A stretch of DNA of 64,000 nucleotides from NCBI RefSeq assembly GCF_003058055.1, contig NZ_QBTZ01000001.1, forward strand, positions 2,684,001-2,748,000, written 5' to 3'. A model generated the notes under the pieces. It was not told the origin of the DNA, did not search any database, and was given only the letters and a program-made list of their open reading frames with translations. A program made the position numbers and the translations under genes. This DNA is from Acidovorax sp. 107 (GTDB lineage Bacteria > Pseudomonadota > Gammaproteobacteria > Burkholderiales > Burkholderiaceae_C). Below, one piece after another: positions 1 to 7,117 of this stretch (within the stretch, counting starts at the first letter, position 1; each line of letters starts with the position of its first letter).

Positions 1-271
1 CCGACGGCACACGGCGCAGCACCCACCAACCCCATGCACCCGCGAAGGCAAAGGCCAGGTTGCTCAACACATCCAGCGCACAGGGAATGCCCCACAACGT
101 GCGCTGGTCGGCAAAGTCATGCTGGTGCGCACTGGCGGGCAGCACCGGGCCGAACAGCGCCAGGGCGAGCAGCGCGGCCGCGCCCAGCAGCAAGCCGGTT
201 TCGGCACCCGACAGGCGCGGCAGCCCTGCCAGGGCGCGCGAACGAAGGAGAGTCACAGGGGAAGAAGACAT
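1..271 (-). CDS. Ceramidase-family integral membrane protein (N-terminal part only)
   Basis: Only the first 90 codons lie in the window; the rest runs off the left edge. Reading leftwards from the ATG at 271 gives a basic start (MSSSPVTLLRSRALAGLPRL), a hydrophobic helix at about residues 25-45, then FADQRTLWGIPCALDVLSN followed by a second hydrophobic stretch. The ADQRT-x-x-GIP-x-x-x-DVLSN block resembles the first conserved motif of the alkaline ceramidase/CREST-type membrane hydrolase family, in which histidines further on bind zinc; those are outside the window, so activity cannot be judged. The gene is divergent from the XRE regulator at 405, with a palindrome in between. Confidence 0.6.
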   Translation of the reverse strand, partial: MSSSPVTLLRSRALAGLPRLSGAETGLLLGAAALLALALFGPVLPASAHQHDFADQRTLWGIPCALDVLSNLAFAFAGAWGWWVLRRVPS

Positions 272-368
272 CACACACACCATGGAAAGTGAACGATGCC
301 GCGCAGTGTGGGCAGCGGCCCCATCGGCCGCCCCAAGAAGTCGCGCAAGGGGCTACCCACGCACCTTC

Positions 369-389
369 GGGTATTGATAATCGATACCC
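369..389. promoter_or_regulatory. 21-bp near-palindrome, candidate operator of the XRE regulator
   Basis: Arms GGGTAT and ATACCC flank a centre that is itself nearly symmetrical; 18 of 21 positions match the reverse complement. It ends just before the CAGGAG ribosome-binding site of the XRE gene (start 405) and sits in the divergent region towards the ceramidase-like gene. A symmetric site next to a helix-turn-helix gene suggests autoregulation, which is inference only. Confidence 0.5.
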
Positions 390-404
390 AGGAGCCCCGT
401 CACC

Positions 405-1136
405 ATGAGCACGACCGCCGACCTCGTCACCGCCCTCAAAAAAGAACTCAAGACCGCACAGATGACCTACGCCGACCTGGCGCTGGCACTGGGGATGGCC
501 GAGTCCAGCGTCAAGCGCATGCTGGCCAAGGGCGACATGCCGCTGTCGCGCATCGACGCCATCTGCCGCGCGCTGGCGCTGGACTTTGCCGACCTGGCGC
601 GGCGCGTGGCCGACGAACAGCCCTTGCTGAAAGAGCTGACCCACGAGCAGGAAAAGGCCGTGGTGGCCGACAAGAAGCTGCTGCTGATGGCGATCTGTGT
701 GCTGAGCCAGTGGACGCTGGAGCAGGTGACAGGCTACTACCGCCTGACCGAGGCCGAGGGCATCAAGTACCTGGCGCAGCTGGACCGCATCGGCATCATC
801 GAGCTGCGGCCGCTCAACCGCTACCGCCTCAAGCTGGCCAAGACCTTCCGCTGGCGCCCACATGGCCCGGTGATGAACTACTTCCGCGAGCACGCGCTGC
901 TGGACTACTTTGCGGGCGGCTTTGATGGCCCAGGCGAAGGCGTGCTGCTGGTGCACGGCAACATCAGCCGCAGCCTGGCGCCCGCGTTCATGGAGCGCAT
1001 GCAGCGCGTGGCGCAGGACTTTGCCCAGCAGCACCTGGCCGACCAGAAGCTGCCCGACCGCGAGCGCGAGGGCTACACCCTGCTGCTGGCCATGCGCAGC
1101 TGGGAGTTCGAGGCGTTTGCCAGCATGCGGCGGTAA
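405..1136 (+). CDS. XRE-family helix-turn-helix transcriptional regulator
   Basis: This is a 243-residue regulator with an N-terminal cI/XRE-like helix-turn-helix at about residues 10-60 (TYADLALALGMAESSVKRML, then the LSRIDAICRALAL helix). The remainder is a winged or sensor-like region with no motif I can name; residues 90-140 (LLLMAICVLSQWTLEQV) look helical. Start: CAGGAG lies 10 bases before the ATG. The gene stands alone, followed by about 290 bases of non-coding DNA. The palindrome at 369-389 is a likely target. The ligand and target genes cannot be told from sequence. Confidence 0.85.
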   Translation: MSTTADLVTALKKELKTAQMTYADLALALGMAESSVKRMLAKGDMPLSRIDAICRALALDFADLARRVADEQPLLKELTHEQEKAVVADKKLLLMAICVLSQWTLEQVTGYYRLTEAEGIKYLAQLDRIGIIELRPLNRYRLKLAKTFRWRPHGPVMNYFREHALLDYFAGGFDGPGEGVLLVHGNISRSLAPAFMERMQRVAQDFAQQHLADQKLPDREREGYTLLLAMRSWEFEAFASMRR

Positions 1137-1269
1137 GCCTCACGCCGATTTCGCGGGCCCCTGCAAGCGGCAGCCGTCGCTGCAAGCCAACTTCTGCCCT
1201 TGGTTGAGCGCAGCGGCCGCCTCACAGGTGCGGGAGCAGGCCGCAGTGCCCTGGCCCCGCATTCAATCA

Positions 1270-1316
1270 CTATCTTTTTGATAGCTATCAGCGCATGAAT
1301 TACCTGCGCTTGAGGC
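1270..1316 (-). repeat. 47-bp dispersed repeat, copy 1
   Basis: Read on the minus strand it begins GCCTCAAGCGCAGG and ends GCTATCAAAAAGATAG, matching the other seven 47-bp copies in this window. It lies between the XRE gene (ends 1136) and the TetR operator. The surrounding 1137-1381 stretch otherwise shows no coding or RNA feature. Confidence 0.8.
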
Positions 1317-1381
1317 TAAAAACGCCTCAAAACCCCTGCTTGCGCCTGCCAAGAGGTGGCTTGACGCGACAAAGAGAAATA

Positions 1382-1422
1382 ACTATTCTTTAAATTGAAA
1401 ATTTACTCTATTTAAGAATAGT
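1382..1422. promoter_or_regulatory. Long inverted repeat, candidate TetR operator
   Basis: The left arm at 1382-1395 (ACTATTCTTTAAAT) and right arm at 1410-1422 (ATTTAAGAATAGT) pair with one extra base, around an AT-rich 14-base centre. The right arm ends four bases before the ATG of the TetR gene at 1426, in an AT-rich island within GC-rich DNA. Position and symmetry point to autorepression of the downstream four-gene operon. The site replaces any clear Shine-Dalgarno sequence. Confidence 0.6.
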
Positions 1423-1425
1423 CAA

Positions 1426-2337
1426 ATGAAAACCACCCGCCAGCAGCAAGACGCCACGCGCCGCCAGATCGTGGCCAGCGCGGTGGACCTCATGACCCGC
1501 CAGGGCTTTGACGGCACGACGATGAAAGACATCGCACGCGCCGCCGGCATTGGCGACGCCACAATCTACAAATACTTTCCGACCAAGGACCGCATCGTGC
1601 TGGGCTACCTGGACGACGTGGCCCACCAGGCGCTGGCCGACACGCTGCAGACGCCGGGCTTTGCGGGCTACGCCCTGCAAGAAAAGCTGCAGCGCCTGAC
1701 CGATGCCGTGCTGGAGCGCCTGCTGGCCGACCGCGAGTTTGTGGCTCAGGTACGCGGCCTGGCGCGACGCTCGCCGCTGTCGATGCTGGCCGAGCCGCTG
1801 GCCGCGCGCCAGAGCCTGCGCGAGGCGGTGGCAAGCTTTCTGGAAGCGGCCGAGGCCAGCGGCGAGATAGAGCCCTGCGACTTCAAGGGCCTGGCGGGCG
1901 GGCTGTACACCGACTACCTGGCCGGGGTGGTGACGTATTGGCTGGCCGACACCTCCGACGAATTTGCCGACACCACGCAGCTGGTGGACCTGTCGCTGGG
2001 CGTACTGGTGCAGGCGCTGCGCGGCGGGCTGGTCAACCGCGTGCTGCAACTGGGCGGCTTTGTGCTGCGCAGCCAGATGGCCCGCATGGTGCAACACGGC
2101 AGCGGCCTGATGGGCATGCTGCACATGGCCCAGCAGGCCATGGCCAGCGCGCCGATGGATCGCGCCCCTGCGCACACCGCAGCCGCCGCCTCATCCACTG
2201 CATCACAGCCTTCTGAGTCGCCCCGCAAGCCCAGCAAAACCGGTAAGCCACGCCAACCACGTGTAACACTCAAAGCCGCCAGCCCCGCACCTGCGGCAAA
2301 GCCCGCAGCCACGCCACGCAAGAGGAAGTCCGCATGA
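1426..2337 (+). CDS. TetR-family transcriptional regulator with basic C-terminal tail
   Basis: The 303-residue protein has a TetR helix-turn-helix at about residues 31-55 (TTMKDIARAAGIGDATIYKY, then FPTKDRI). Typical family members are near 200 residues; this one continues with a low-complexity Ala/Pro/Ser/Lys tail from about residue 245 (KPSKTGKPRQPR, AAKPAATPRKRKSA) that looks disordered and may add non-specific DNA contact. The central region is the ligand-binding domain with no recognisable ligand signature. It begins an operon: its stop overlaps the start of the DUF2867 gene (ATGA at 2334-2337). A strong inverted repeat directly upstream suggests autorepression. Confidence 0.88.
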   Translation: MKTTRQQQDATRRQIVASAVDLMTRQGFDGTTMKDIARAAGIGDATIYKYFPTKDRIVLGYLDDVAHQALADTLQTPGFAGYALQEKLQRLTDAVLERLLADREFVAQVRGLARRSPLSMLAEPLAARQSLREAVASFLEAAEASGEIEPCDFKGLAGGLYTDYLAGVVTYWLADTSDEFADTTQLVDLSLGVLVQALRGGLVNRVLQLGGFVLRSQMARMVQHGSGLMGMLHMAQQAMASAPMDRAPAHTAAAASSTASQPSESPRKPSKTGKPRQPRVTLKAASPAPAAKPAATPRKRKSA

Positions 2338-2891
2338 CCGCCGCCCCCACTGTGCGCGAGATCCCTGTGCCCGCGGGCACTGCCATCCACGCCACCCTGC
2401 CCGGCGCCCAGTTTTTTGACGCTTACGAAGTGGCTGACGACCACCCCGCACAGAACGCCCTGCAAACCTGGCTGGACGTTGTAGCCCGCACCCCGCGCTG
2501 GACGCAGCAGCTCATGGCCGTGCGCAACAAGCTGGTGCGGCTGGTGGGCCTGAAGGACCTGGGGCAACTGCACGACGGCCATCCGCCTGCCAGCGGCCGC
2601 TCTCCACGCGATGCCCGCAGCTACCGCGTGGGCGACCGTGTGGGCATCTTCCTGATCCGGCACCTGAGCGATACCGAAGTCGTGATGGGCCAGGACGACA
2701 AGCACCTGGACGTACAGGTGTCGCTGACCAAGCAGGGGCAGCAAGGCACGGCCCCAGCCACCGTCGTGGTCAGTACGGTGGTGCACATCCACAACGCCCT
2801 GGGCCACGCTTACATGGCCGTCATCACGCCCTTTCACCGCCGCATCGTGCGAGCCATGATGCAGCGCCTGGCAGACCATGGCCCGCACTGA
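2334..2891 (+). CDS. DUF2867-family protein
   Basis: The 185-residue soluble protein resembles DUF2867 proteins: an N-terminal segment with FFDAYEVADD, a central GDRVGIFLIRHLSDTEVVMG strand region, and a HAYMAVITPFHRRIVRAMM end. No catalytic motif is apparent and no function is established to my knowledge. It overlaps the TetR gene by four bases and the ABC1-type kinase gene by 14 bases, so the three are almost certainly translated from one mRNA. Relatives often occur beside TetR regulators, suggesting a role in a small stress or lipid response, which is inference. Confidence 0.75.
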   Translation: MTAAPTVREIPVPAGTAIHATLPGAQFFDAYEVADDHPAQNALQTWLDVVARTPRWTQQLMAVRNKLVRLVGLKDLGQLHDGHPPASGRSPRDARSYRVGDRVGIFLIRHLSDTEVVMGQDDKHLDVQVSLTKQGQQGTAPATVVVSTVVHIHNALGHAYMAVITPFHRRIVRAMMQRLADHGPH

Positions 2892-4203
2892 CGCCCCCCG
2901 CACCGGCAAGCTGGCCCGCAGTGCCATCACGGGGCTGGCAGCGGCGCGCATTGGCATGGCCGAGCTGGGGCACCGTGTGCGCACACCCACGGCCCAGGCG
3001 CAGGCCGAGCACGAGGCCGCGCTGGGCCGCATCCTGTTTGGCGCGCTGGGGCAGCTGCGCGGCTCGGCGCTCAAGGTGTCGCAGTTGCTCAGCATGCACC
3101 CGGGCCTGCTGCCCGACGGCGTGCGCAGCGAGCTGGCACGCGCCCACCAACAAGCCCCGCCGCTCAACCGCGCACTGGTGGGCCGCGTGTTCCGCCAGGC
3201 ATTCGGGCAAGAGCCCGAGGCGCTGTTCGACCAGTTCGAGCCCACCGCGTTTGCCGCCGCCAGCCTGGGCCAGGTGCACCGCGCACAGCTCGCAGGCCAG
3301 GGCACGGTGGCCGTGAAGGTGCAGTACCCCGGCATTGCCGCCACCATCGCCAGCGACGTGCAGCTGATGCGCGCCGCGCTGCGCGCCCTGGCCCACACCG
3401 ACATGCCGCTGCCCACCGATGCCGTACTGGACAGCGTGATGACCGAGATCGAGGCCACCCTGCTGCGCGAGGTGGACTACCTGCAGGAGGCCGAGCAGCT
3501 GCAATGGTTTGCCCAGCATGCCGCGCAGCCGGGCGTGGTGATGGCGCAGCCCATCCTCTCGCACACGCGGGCCCAGGTGCTCACGCAGCAATTCTTGCCC
3601 GGGCTACCGTTGCAGGCCTGGCTGGCCACACAGCCACCGCAGGCGCTGCGCGACCAGGCCGGGCAGCACCTGTGGGACTGGTTCATGCACTGCATCTTTG
3701 TGCTGGGGCGGGTGCATGCCGACCCGCACCCGGGCAACTTTCTGTTCGCGCCCGATGGCACGGTGGGCGTGCTGGACTTTGGCTGCACGCGCGCCCTGCC
3801 CAGCGCATTCCGGGCGCAGGTGGTGCAGGCATGGTCTGCCCTGCTGCGCAAGCCCACCTACCCCACGCGCAACGCGCAGGTGCTGCAGGCCTACCAGGCG
3901 CTTGGGCTCTTGCGCAAGGACCTGACGGTGCAGGCCTACGCCACCGAACTCGCCCCTGCCCTCGCCGAGATGCAGGCCTGGCAGATCGAGCCCTTGACCC
4001 AGCCGGTGTTTGACTTTGGCACCAAAACACCGCCACCCATCACCCCCAGCCGGCACCAGCGCGTGCTGGGCCAGCACCTGGCCCAGATACCCGGCGAGAT
4101 GCCCGCGTTCGAGCGCATGTGGATGGGGCTGATGCACCTGCTGACGCAGCTGGGTGCGCGGGTGCGTACCCAGGCCCACGATGTACTGACCATTCACCCA
4201 TGA
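2878..4203 (+). CDS. ABC1/AarF (UbiB-like) atypical kinase family protein
   Basis: The 441-residue protein carries ABC1/UbiB hallmarks: an N-terminal GSALKVSQLLSMHPGLLP block (the family KxGQ region, here KVSQ), an Ala-rich AAASLGQVHRA nucleotide loop, the VAVKVQYPG lysine near residue 145, VHADPHPGNF near 280, and LDFG near 300. Such proteins are atypical kinases/ATPases of isoprenoid or ubiquinone metabolism. It is shorter than UbiB (about 540 residues) and lacks its C-terminal membrane helices, so it is more probably an accessory ABC1 paralogue than the ubiquinone gene. The start overlaps the DUF2867 gene; the stop overlaps the next ATG. Confidence 0.85.
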   Translation: MARTDAPRTGKLARSAITGLAAARIGMAELGHRVRTPTAQAQAEHEAALGRILFGALGQLRGSALKVSQLLSMHPGLLPDGVRSELARAHQQAPPLNRALVGRVFRQAFGQEPEALFDQFEPTAFAAASLGQVHRAQLAGQGTVAVKVQYPGIAATIASDVQLMRAALRALAHTDMPLPTDAVLDSVMTEIEATLLREVDYLQEAEQLQWFAQHAAQPGVVMAQPILSHTRAQVLTQQFLPGLPLQAWLATQPPQALRDQAGQHLWDWFMHCIFVLGRVHADPHPGNFLFAPDGTVGVLDFGCTRALPSAFRAQVVQAWSALLRKPTYPTRNAQVLQAYQALGLLRKDLTVQAYATELAPALAEMQAWQIEPLTQPVFDFGTKTPPPITPSRHQRVLGQHLAQIPGEMPAFERMWMGLMHLLTQLGARVRTQAHDVLTIHP

Positions 4204-4589
4204 CCAACACCGCACTGACCCTTGCCGCCACCGGGCTGGCCCTGGTGGGCATGGCCCATTCCGTGCTCGGAGAAGCCCTGCTGTTTCGTAGCCTGCGCTC
4301 GCGTGCCGGCCCCAAGTCGCCCACCGCGGCGCGGCTGGTGCTGCGCACTTCCCATCTGCGCATCCTCTGGGGCACTTGGCATGTGGCCTCGGTGCTGTGC
4401 TGGGCACTGAGCGCCCTGCTCTGGCGCCTGGGTACCGCGCCCTGGGACGCCGCACTGGGCGCCTGGGTGGCCGATGTAGCGGGTATCGCCACCCTGGCCA
4501 GCGGCCTGCTGGTGTTTGGCGCCACCCGCGGCAGACACCCGGCCTGGTGTGCGCTGCTGGTGATTGCGGCGCTGGTGTGGTGGCGATGA
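4200..4589 (+). CDS. Small membrane protein, four predicted helices
   Basis: This 129-residue protein of unknown function is mostly hydrophobic, with helices at about residues 5-27, 55-75, 83-105 and 112-128. Start: the ATG at 4200 overlaps the TGA of the ABC1 gene, so it is the fourth member of the TetR operon. An ATG at 4119 in the same frame would extend into the ABC1 gene and is unlikely. The helix-loop layout, with charged residues near LFRSLRSRAGP, suggests an inner-membrane protein. No catalytic residues were recognised. Confidence 0.7.
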   Translation: MTNTALTLAATGLALVGMAHSVLGEALLFRSLRSRAGPKSPTAARLVLRTSHLRILWGTWHVASVLCWALSALLWRLGTAPWDAALGAWVADVAGIATLASGLLVFGATRGRHPAWCALLVIAALVWWR

Positions 4590-4763
4590 CGCGGGCCACA
4601 GGTTGCCTGCCGCAGGTGTGACAAAAGTCACGCGGCGGCCGCGTGTCTGCGAGATCGGCAACACACCTTCACAAAGCTTCGCAATTGGACTACACGGGCT
4701 TGACGCAGCCTGCGCACCATGAAGTCTCCGGTTCCGCAAGGAATCACTTCTGAGGAGAACCCT

Positions 4764-5216
4764 ATGGCCCGCAAAGCACTTGCCGCTGTGTCCATCGCCC
4801 TGCTGTCGCTGGGCGCCGCAAGCGCGGCGCAGGCGCAGACCAGCGCCACCGTCGTCATCCAGGCTGGCACGCCCGTCTATCAGCAACCCGCTCCGGTGCT
4901 CGTGCAGTACCAGGCACCGCCCCCACCCCGCTACGAGGTGGCGCCCCACCCGCGCCGCGGCATGGTGTGGGTGCCCGGCCACTGGGAGTGGCGCGGCCAC
5001 CGCCATGTGTGGATGCAGGGCTACTGGGTGAAGGCCCGCCCGGGCTATCACTACCGCGAGCCCCGCTGGGTCGAGAAAGGCGGCCGCTGGGACATGCAGG
5101 GCGGCGGCTGGGACCGCGATGGCGACGGTGTACCGAACCGCCACGACCGTGACCGCGACGGAGACGGCGTGCCCAACCGCTATGACCAGCGCCCGGACAA
5201 CCCGTACCGCCGCTAA
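4764..5216 (+). CDS. Secreted WXXGXW-repeat protein with Asp-rich tail (paralogue 1)
   Basis: The 150-residue protein has a signal peptide (MARKALAAVSIALLSLGAAS, cut near AQA-Q). The middle holds WVPGHWEWRGHRHVWMQGYW and a second W-x-x-G-x-W-like unit, as in BcpO-related WXXGXW proteins. The tail repeats DRDGDGVPNR twice, like thrombospondin type-3 calcium loops. The start at 4764 follows TGAGGAGA at 4751-4758; an upstream in-frame ATG at 4719 would spoil the signal peptide. A close paralogue begins 195 bases downstream. An exported, possibly calcium-binding or envelope-associated role is inferred; the true function is unknown. Confidence 0.8.
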   Translation: MARKALAAVSIALLSLGAASAAQAQTSATVVIQAGTPVYQQPAPVLVQYQAPPPPRYEVAPHPRRGMVWVPGHWEWRGHRHVWMQGYWVKARPGYHYREPRWVEKGGRWDMQGGGWDRDGDGVPNRHDRDRDGDGVPNRYDQRPDNPYRR

Positions 5217-5411
5217 GCCCCCTCGGTCACCCCGCAGCGCAAAGCGGGGGCCTGCGGCCCGCACCACCCCCACCCGCGCAGACCCGCGGACAAATGCCCA
5301 TGCGCCCATCGGCAACGATGGGCCCCAAAGGCGCAATACCCGGCCCCCTCTGGCTCCACCGGCACCCCCCTCTCGGCCTGAGCCAGGGCCCCTACCACCA
5401 GGAGTTTCACC

Positions 5412-5855
5412 ATGACCACCACTTCCCTTTTTAGCCAGACCCTCACCGCCTCGGCACTCGCCCTGGCGGCCCTGCTGGGCACCACCGCCCCGGCACAGGC
5501 ACAGGTTGCCACCCAGACCACCGTCATCGTGCAGCCGGGCGTCGTCATCCCGGCTCCGCCACCGCCCCGCCGCGAGGCCGTCCCGCACGCCCGCAGGGGC
5601 CAGGTGTGGGTGCCCGGGTACTGGGACTGGCGGGGCCACCGCCACGTATGGGTGCAAGGCCACTTTGAAAAAGTACGGCCCGGCTACCGCTACCGTGCCC
5701 CTCAGTGGGACCAGCGCGATGGTCGCTGGGAGCTGCACCGGGGTGGCTGGGACCGCGACGGCGATGGCATCGTCAACCGCAACGACCGGGACCGCGATGG
5801 CGACGGCGTGCCCAACCGCCGCGACCACCAGCCTGACAATCCGCGCCGCAACTGA
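5412..5855 (+). CDS. Secreted WXXGXW-repeat protein with Asp-rich tail (paralogue 2)
   Basis: The 147-residue protein is built like its neighbour: a signal peptide ending near APAQAQ, a Pro-rich linker (PAPPPPRREAVPHARRG), the block WVPGYWDWRGHRHVWVQGHF, and two Asp/Gly/Asn repeats (DRDGDGIVNR, DRDGDGVPNR). AGGAG lies eight bases before the ATG. Strong identity over the middle and tail but divergent signal peptides show an old tandem duplication. The 195 bases between the two genes hold no further ORF I would support. Function unknown; export and metal binding are inferred from the motifs. Confidence 0.8.
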   Translation: MTTTSLFSQTLTASALALAALLGTTAPAQAQVATQTTVIVQPGVVIPAPPPPRREAVPHARRGQVWVPGYWDWRGHRHVWVQGHFEKVRPGYRYRAPQWDQRDGRWELHRGGWDRDGDGIVNRNDRDRDGDGVPNRRDHQPDNPRRN

Positions 5856-5897
5856 TCGACGCACCGCTGGCGAGGCAGGGCGCAAGGCCCTGCGCAC

Positions 5898-6680
5898 TTA
5901 GCGCAGGTGCAACACCGCCCGCCCCAGGCCCGGAAAGTCTGCCACCACCTCGGAACCCGGCGCCACCAGCACCGTGCCTGTGCACGAGCCTGTGGTCACC
6001 CACTGCCCCGCACGCAGCCCCCCCAGGCTGCGTGCGCCTTCATTGGCCAGCCACACCAGCAGACGCACCGGGTCGCCTGCCGGGTTGCCCCAGGCGGCAT
6101 GCTGCACGGCCGCCGACCCGTTCACGGACAGCGTCACTCCTTGCACCAGGGGCTGGACCGCTCCCACAGCGTCTGTGCCGGACCCCACGATCAGCGCCCC
6201 ATGGCAGGCCTGGTCCGCCAGGCGGCTCCACTCGCCCTGCTGCGCCCAGGCGGCAAACCGCGTATCGCACACCTCGATGGCAGCACGCACCGACACCACG
6301 GCCGCCAGCACCTCGGCGGCGCTGTAGGGGGTGGCGCGGGCGGGCAGGTCGGCCCCCAGTTCGTAGACCAGTTCCGCCTCCACCCCCATCACGGCAAAAC
6401 CAGATGCAGCCAGCAACACGGGCTCGCTCGCTGCAGCCACCCACACCGAATCGCGGGTGAGCGCGGCGCGTGCCGGTTGGGCCTGGGGCGATGCAGCCCC
6501 GACCTTCCAGCCAGCGATGGGCCCGCGTGCACGCACCACCGCGTCTTGCACGGCATAGGCCTCGGCGGCATCGCGCGGGCGCAGCCCTGCGGGGAAGTCC
6601 AGCGGGCGAGGCGTGCGCCCTTCCCGGGCCTGGGTGATGACGGCGGCGCTGGCGGCAGGGTCCAAAGCGGTGGGGGACAT
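5898..6680 (-). CDS. 2-keto-4-pentenoate hydratase / FAH-fold family protein
   Basis: The 260-residue protein is of the hydratase/decarboxylase branch of the fumarylacetoacetate hydrolase fold (DmpE/DmpH, MhpD-like), which hydrates 2-hydroxypenta-2,4-dienoate or decarboxylates oxalocrotonate in meta-cleavage pathways. Signs are the early AYAVQDAVV and IAGWKVG motifs, GVEAELVYEL (metal-binding acidic pair), AIEVCDTRF and the late TTGSCTG block. Start: an ATG at 6680 preceded by GGAGAG is preferred; an upstream ATG at 6725 lacks a good site. No other catabolic genes are adjacent, so the physiological substrate is unknown. Confidence 0.78.
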   Translation of the reverse strand: MSPTALDPAASAAVITQAREGRTPRPLDFPAGLRPRDAAEAYAVQDAVVRARGPIAGWKVGAASPQAQPARAALTRDSVWVAAASEPVLLAASGFAVMGVEAELVYELGADLPARATPYSAAEVLAAVVSVRAAIEVCDTRFAAWAQQGEWSRLADQACHGALIVGSGTDAVGAVQPLVQGVTLSVNGSAAVQHAAWGNPAGDPVRLLVWLANEGARSLGGLRAGQWVTTGSCTGTVLVAPGSEVVADFPGLGRAVLHLR

Positions 6681-6828
6681 GGCAAAACTCTCCGTGGTGC
6701 AAGGGGTCGGCGGAATTATCGGCACCTTGCCCCATCGATCCCGCCCCGCTCCATCAGCAACGATTGCGCCCCATTAGCCGCCGCAGTTGATCCGGCGCAC
6801 AGGCTTGCCCCATAGAATCGGCCTCGCA
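6681..6828. promoter_or_regulatory. Intergenic region with probable riboswitch promoter
   Basis: No gene is visible between the hydratase start and the riboswitch. A TAGAAT hexamer at 6813-6818 lies about 11 bases before the first GGAGAG of the glycine aptamer and could be its -10 box. A TTGATC at 6787 is too far upstream (20-base spacer) to be a convincing -35. Confidence 0.35.
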
Positions 6829-7018
6829 GGAGAGCACGGCAGCCACCGGCCGCCGCTGCACCGAAGGCGCAAACTCCCATACACGCTCAGGTCCCGTACT
6901 GCACCATTCATCAAAGCCGTCTGGAGAGCCGCCTCGCGCAACGCGAAGCGCACCGAAGGAGCAAGCCGCAGCCCGGGTGGGTAGCGGTGAATCTCTCAGG
7001 TACCAAGGACAGGGGGAG
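6829..7018 (+). promoter_or_regulatory. Tandem glycine riboswitch (gcvT-type, two aptamers)
   Basis: Two glycine-aptamer signatures occur in a row. The first opens with GGAGAG at 6829, has CACCGAAGGCGCAAA and closes with the short CTCAGGTCCCGTACTG block. The second opens with GGAGAG at 6922, has CACCGAAGGAGCAAG, and closes with AATCTCTCAGGTACCAAGGA followed by CAGGGGG near 7016. Such tandem arrangements sense glycine. The next gene, 100 bases downstream, is a D-amino-acid dehydrogenase rather than the usual gcvTHP. A 47-bp repeat occupies much of the space where an expression platform would be. Confidence 0.92.
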
Positions 7019-7051
7019 CGGCAGCTAGGGCATTCATGCGCCAGCTGCACG

Positions 7052-7098
7052 CTATTTAATTCATAGCTGCAAGCGCATATTGTTCTAGCGCCAGAGCC
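7052..7098 (-). repeat. 47-bp dispersed repeat, copy 2 (in the riboswitch leader)
   Basis: On the minus strand it begins GGCTCTGGCGCTAG and ends GCTATGAATTAAATAG, aligning without gaps to the family. It lies between the second glycine aptamer and the dadA ribosome-binding site, so it is transcribed as part of the leader. Confidence 0.8.
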
Positions 7099-7117
7099 CA
7101 GAAAGGCTTTGAAAATC

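Noticed and set aside
1914..3458. Long minus-strand frame across the TetR operon
   Set aside because: Antisense to three overlapping, recognisable genes; composition is that of shadow frames.
4618..4632. GTGAC-AAAA-GTCAC palindrome after the TetR operon
   Set aside because: Short and without T-run or promoter context; could be a weak terminator but not supported enough to list.
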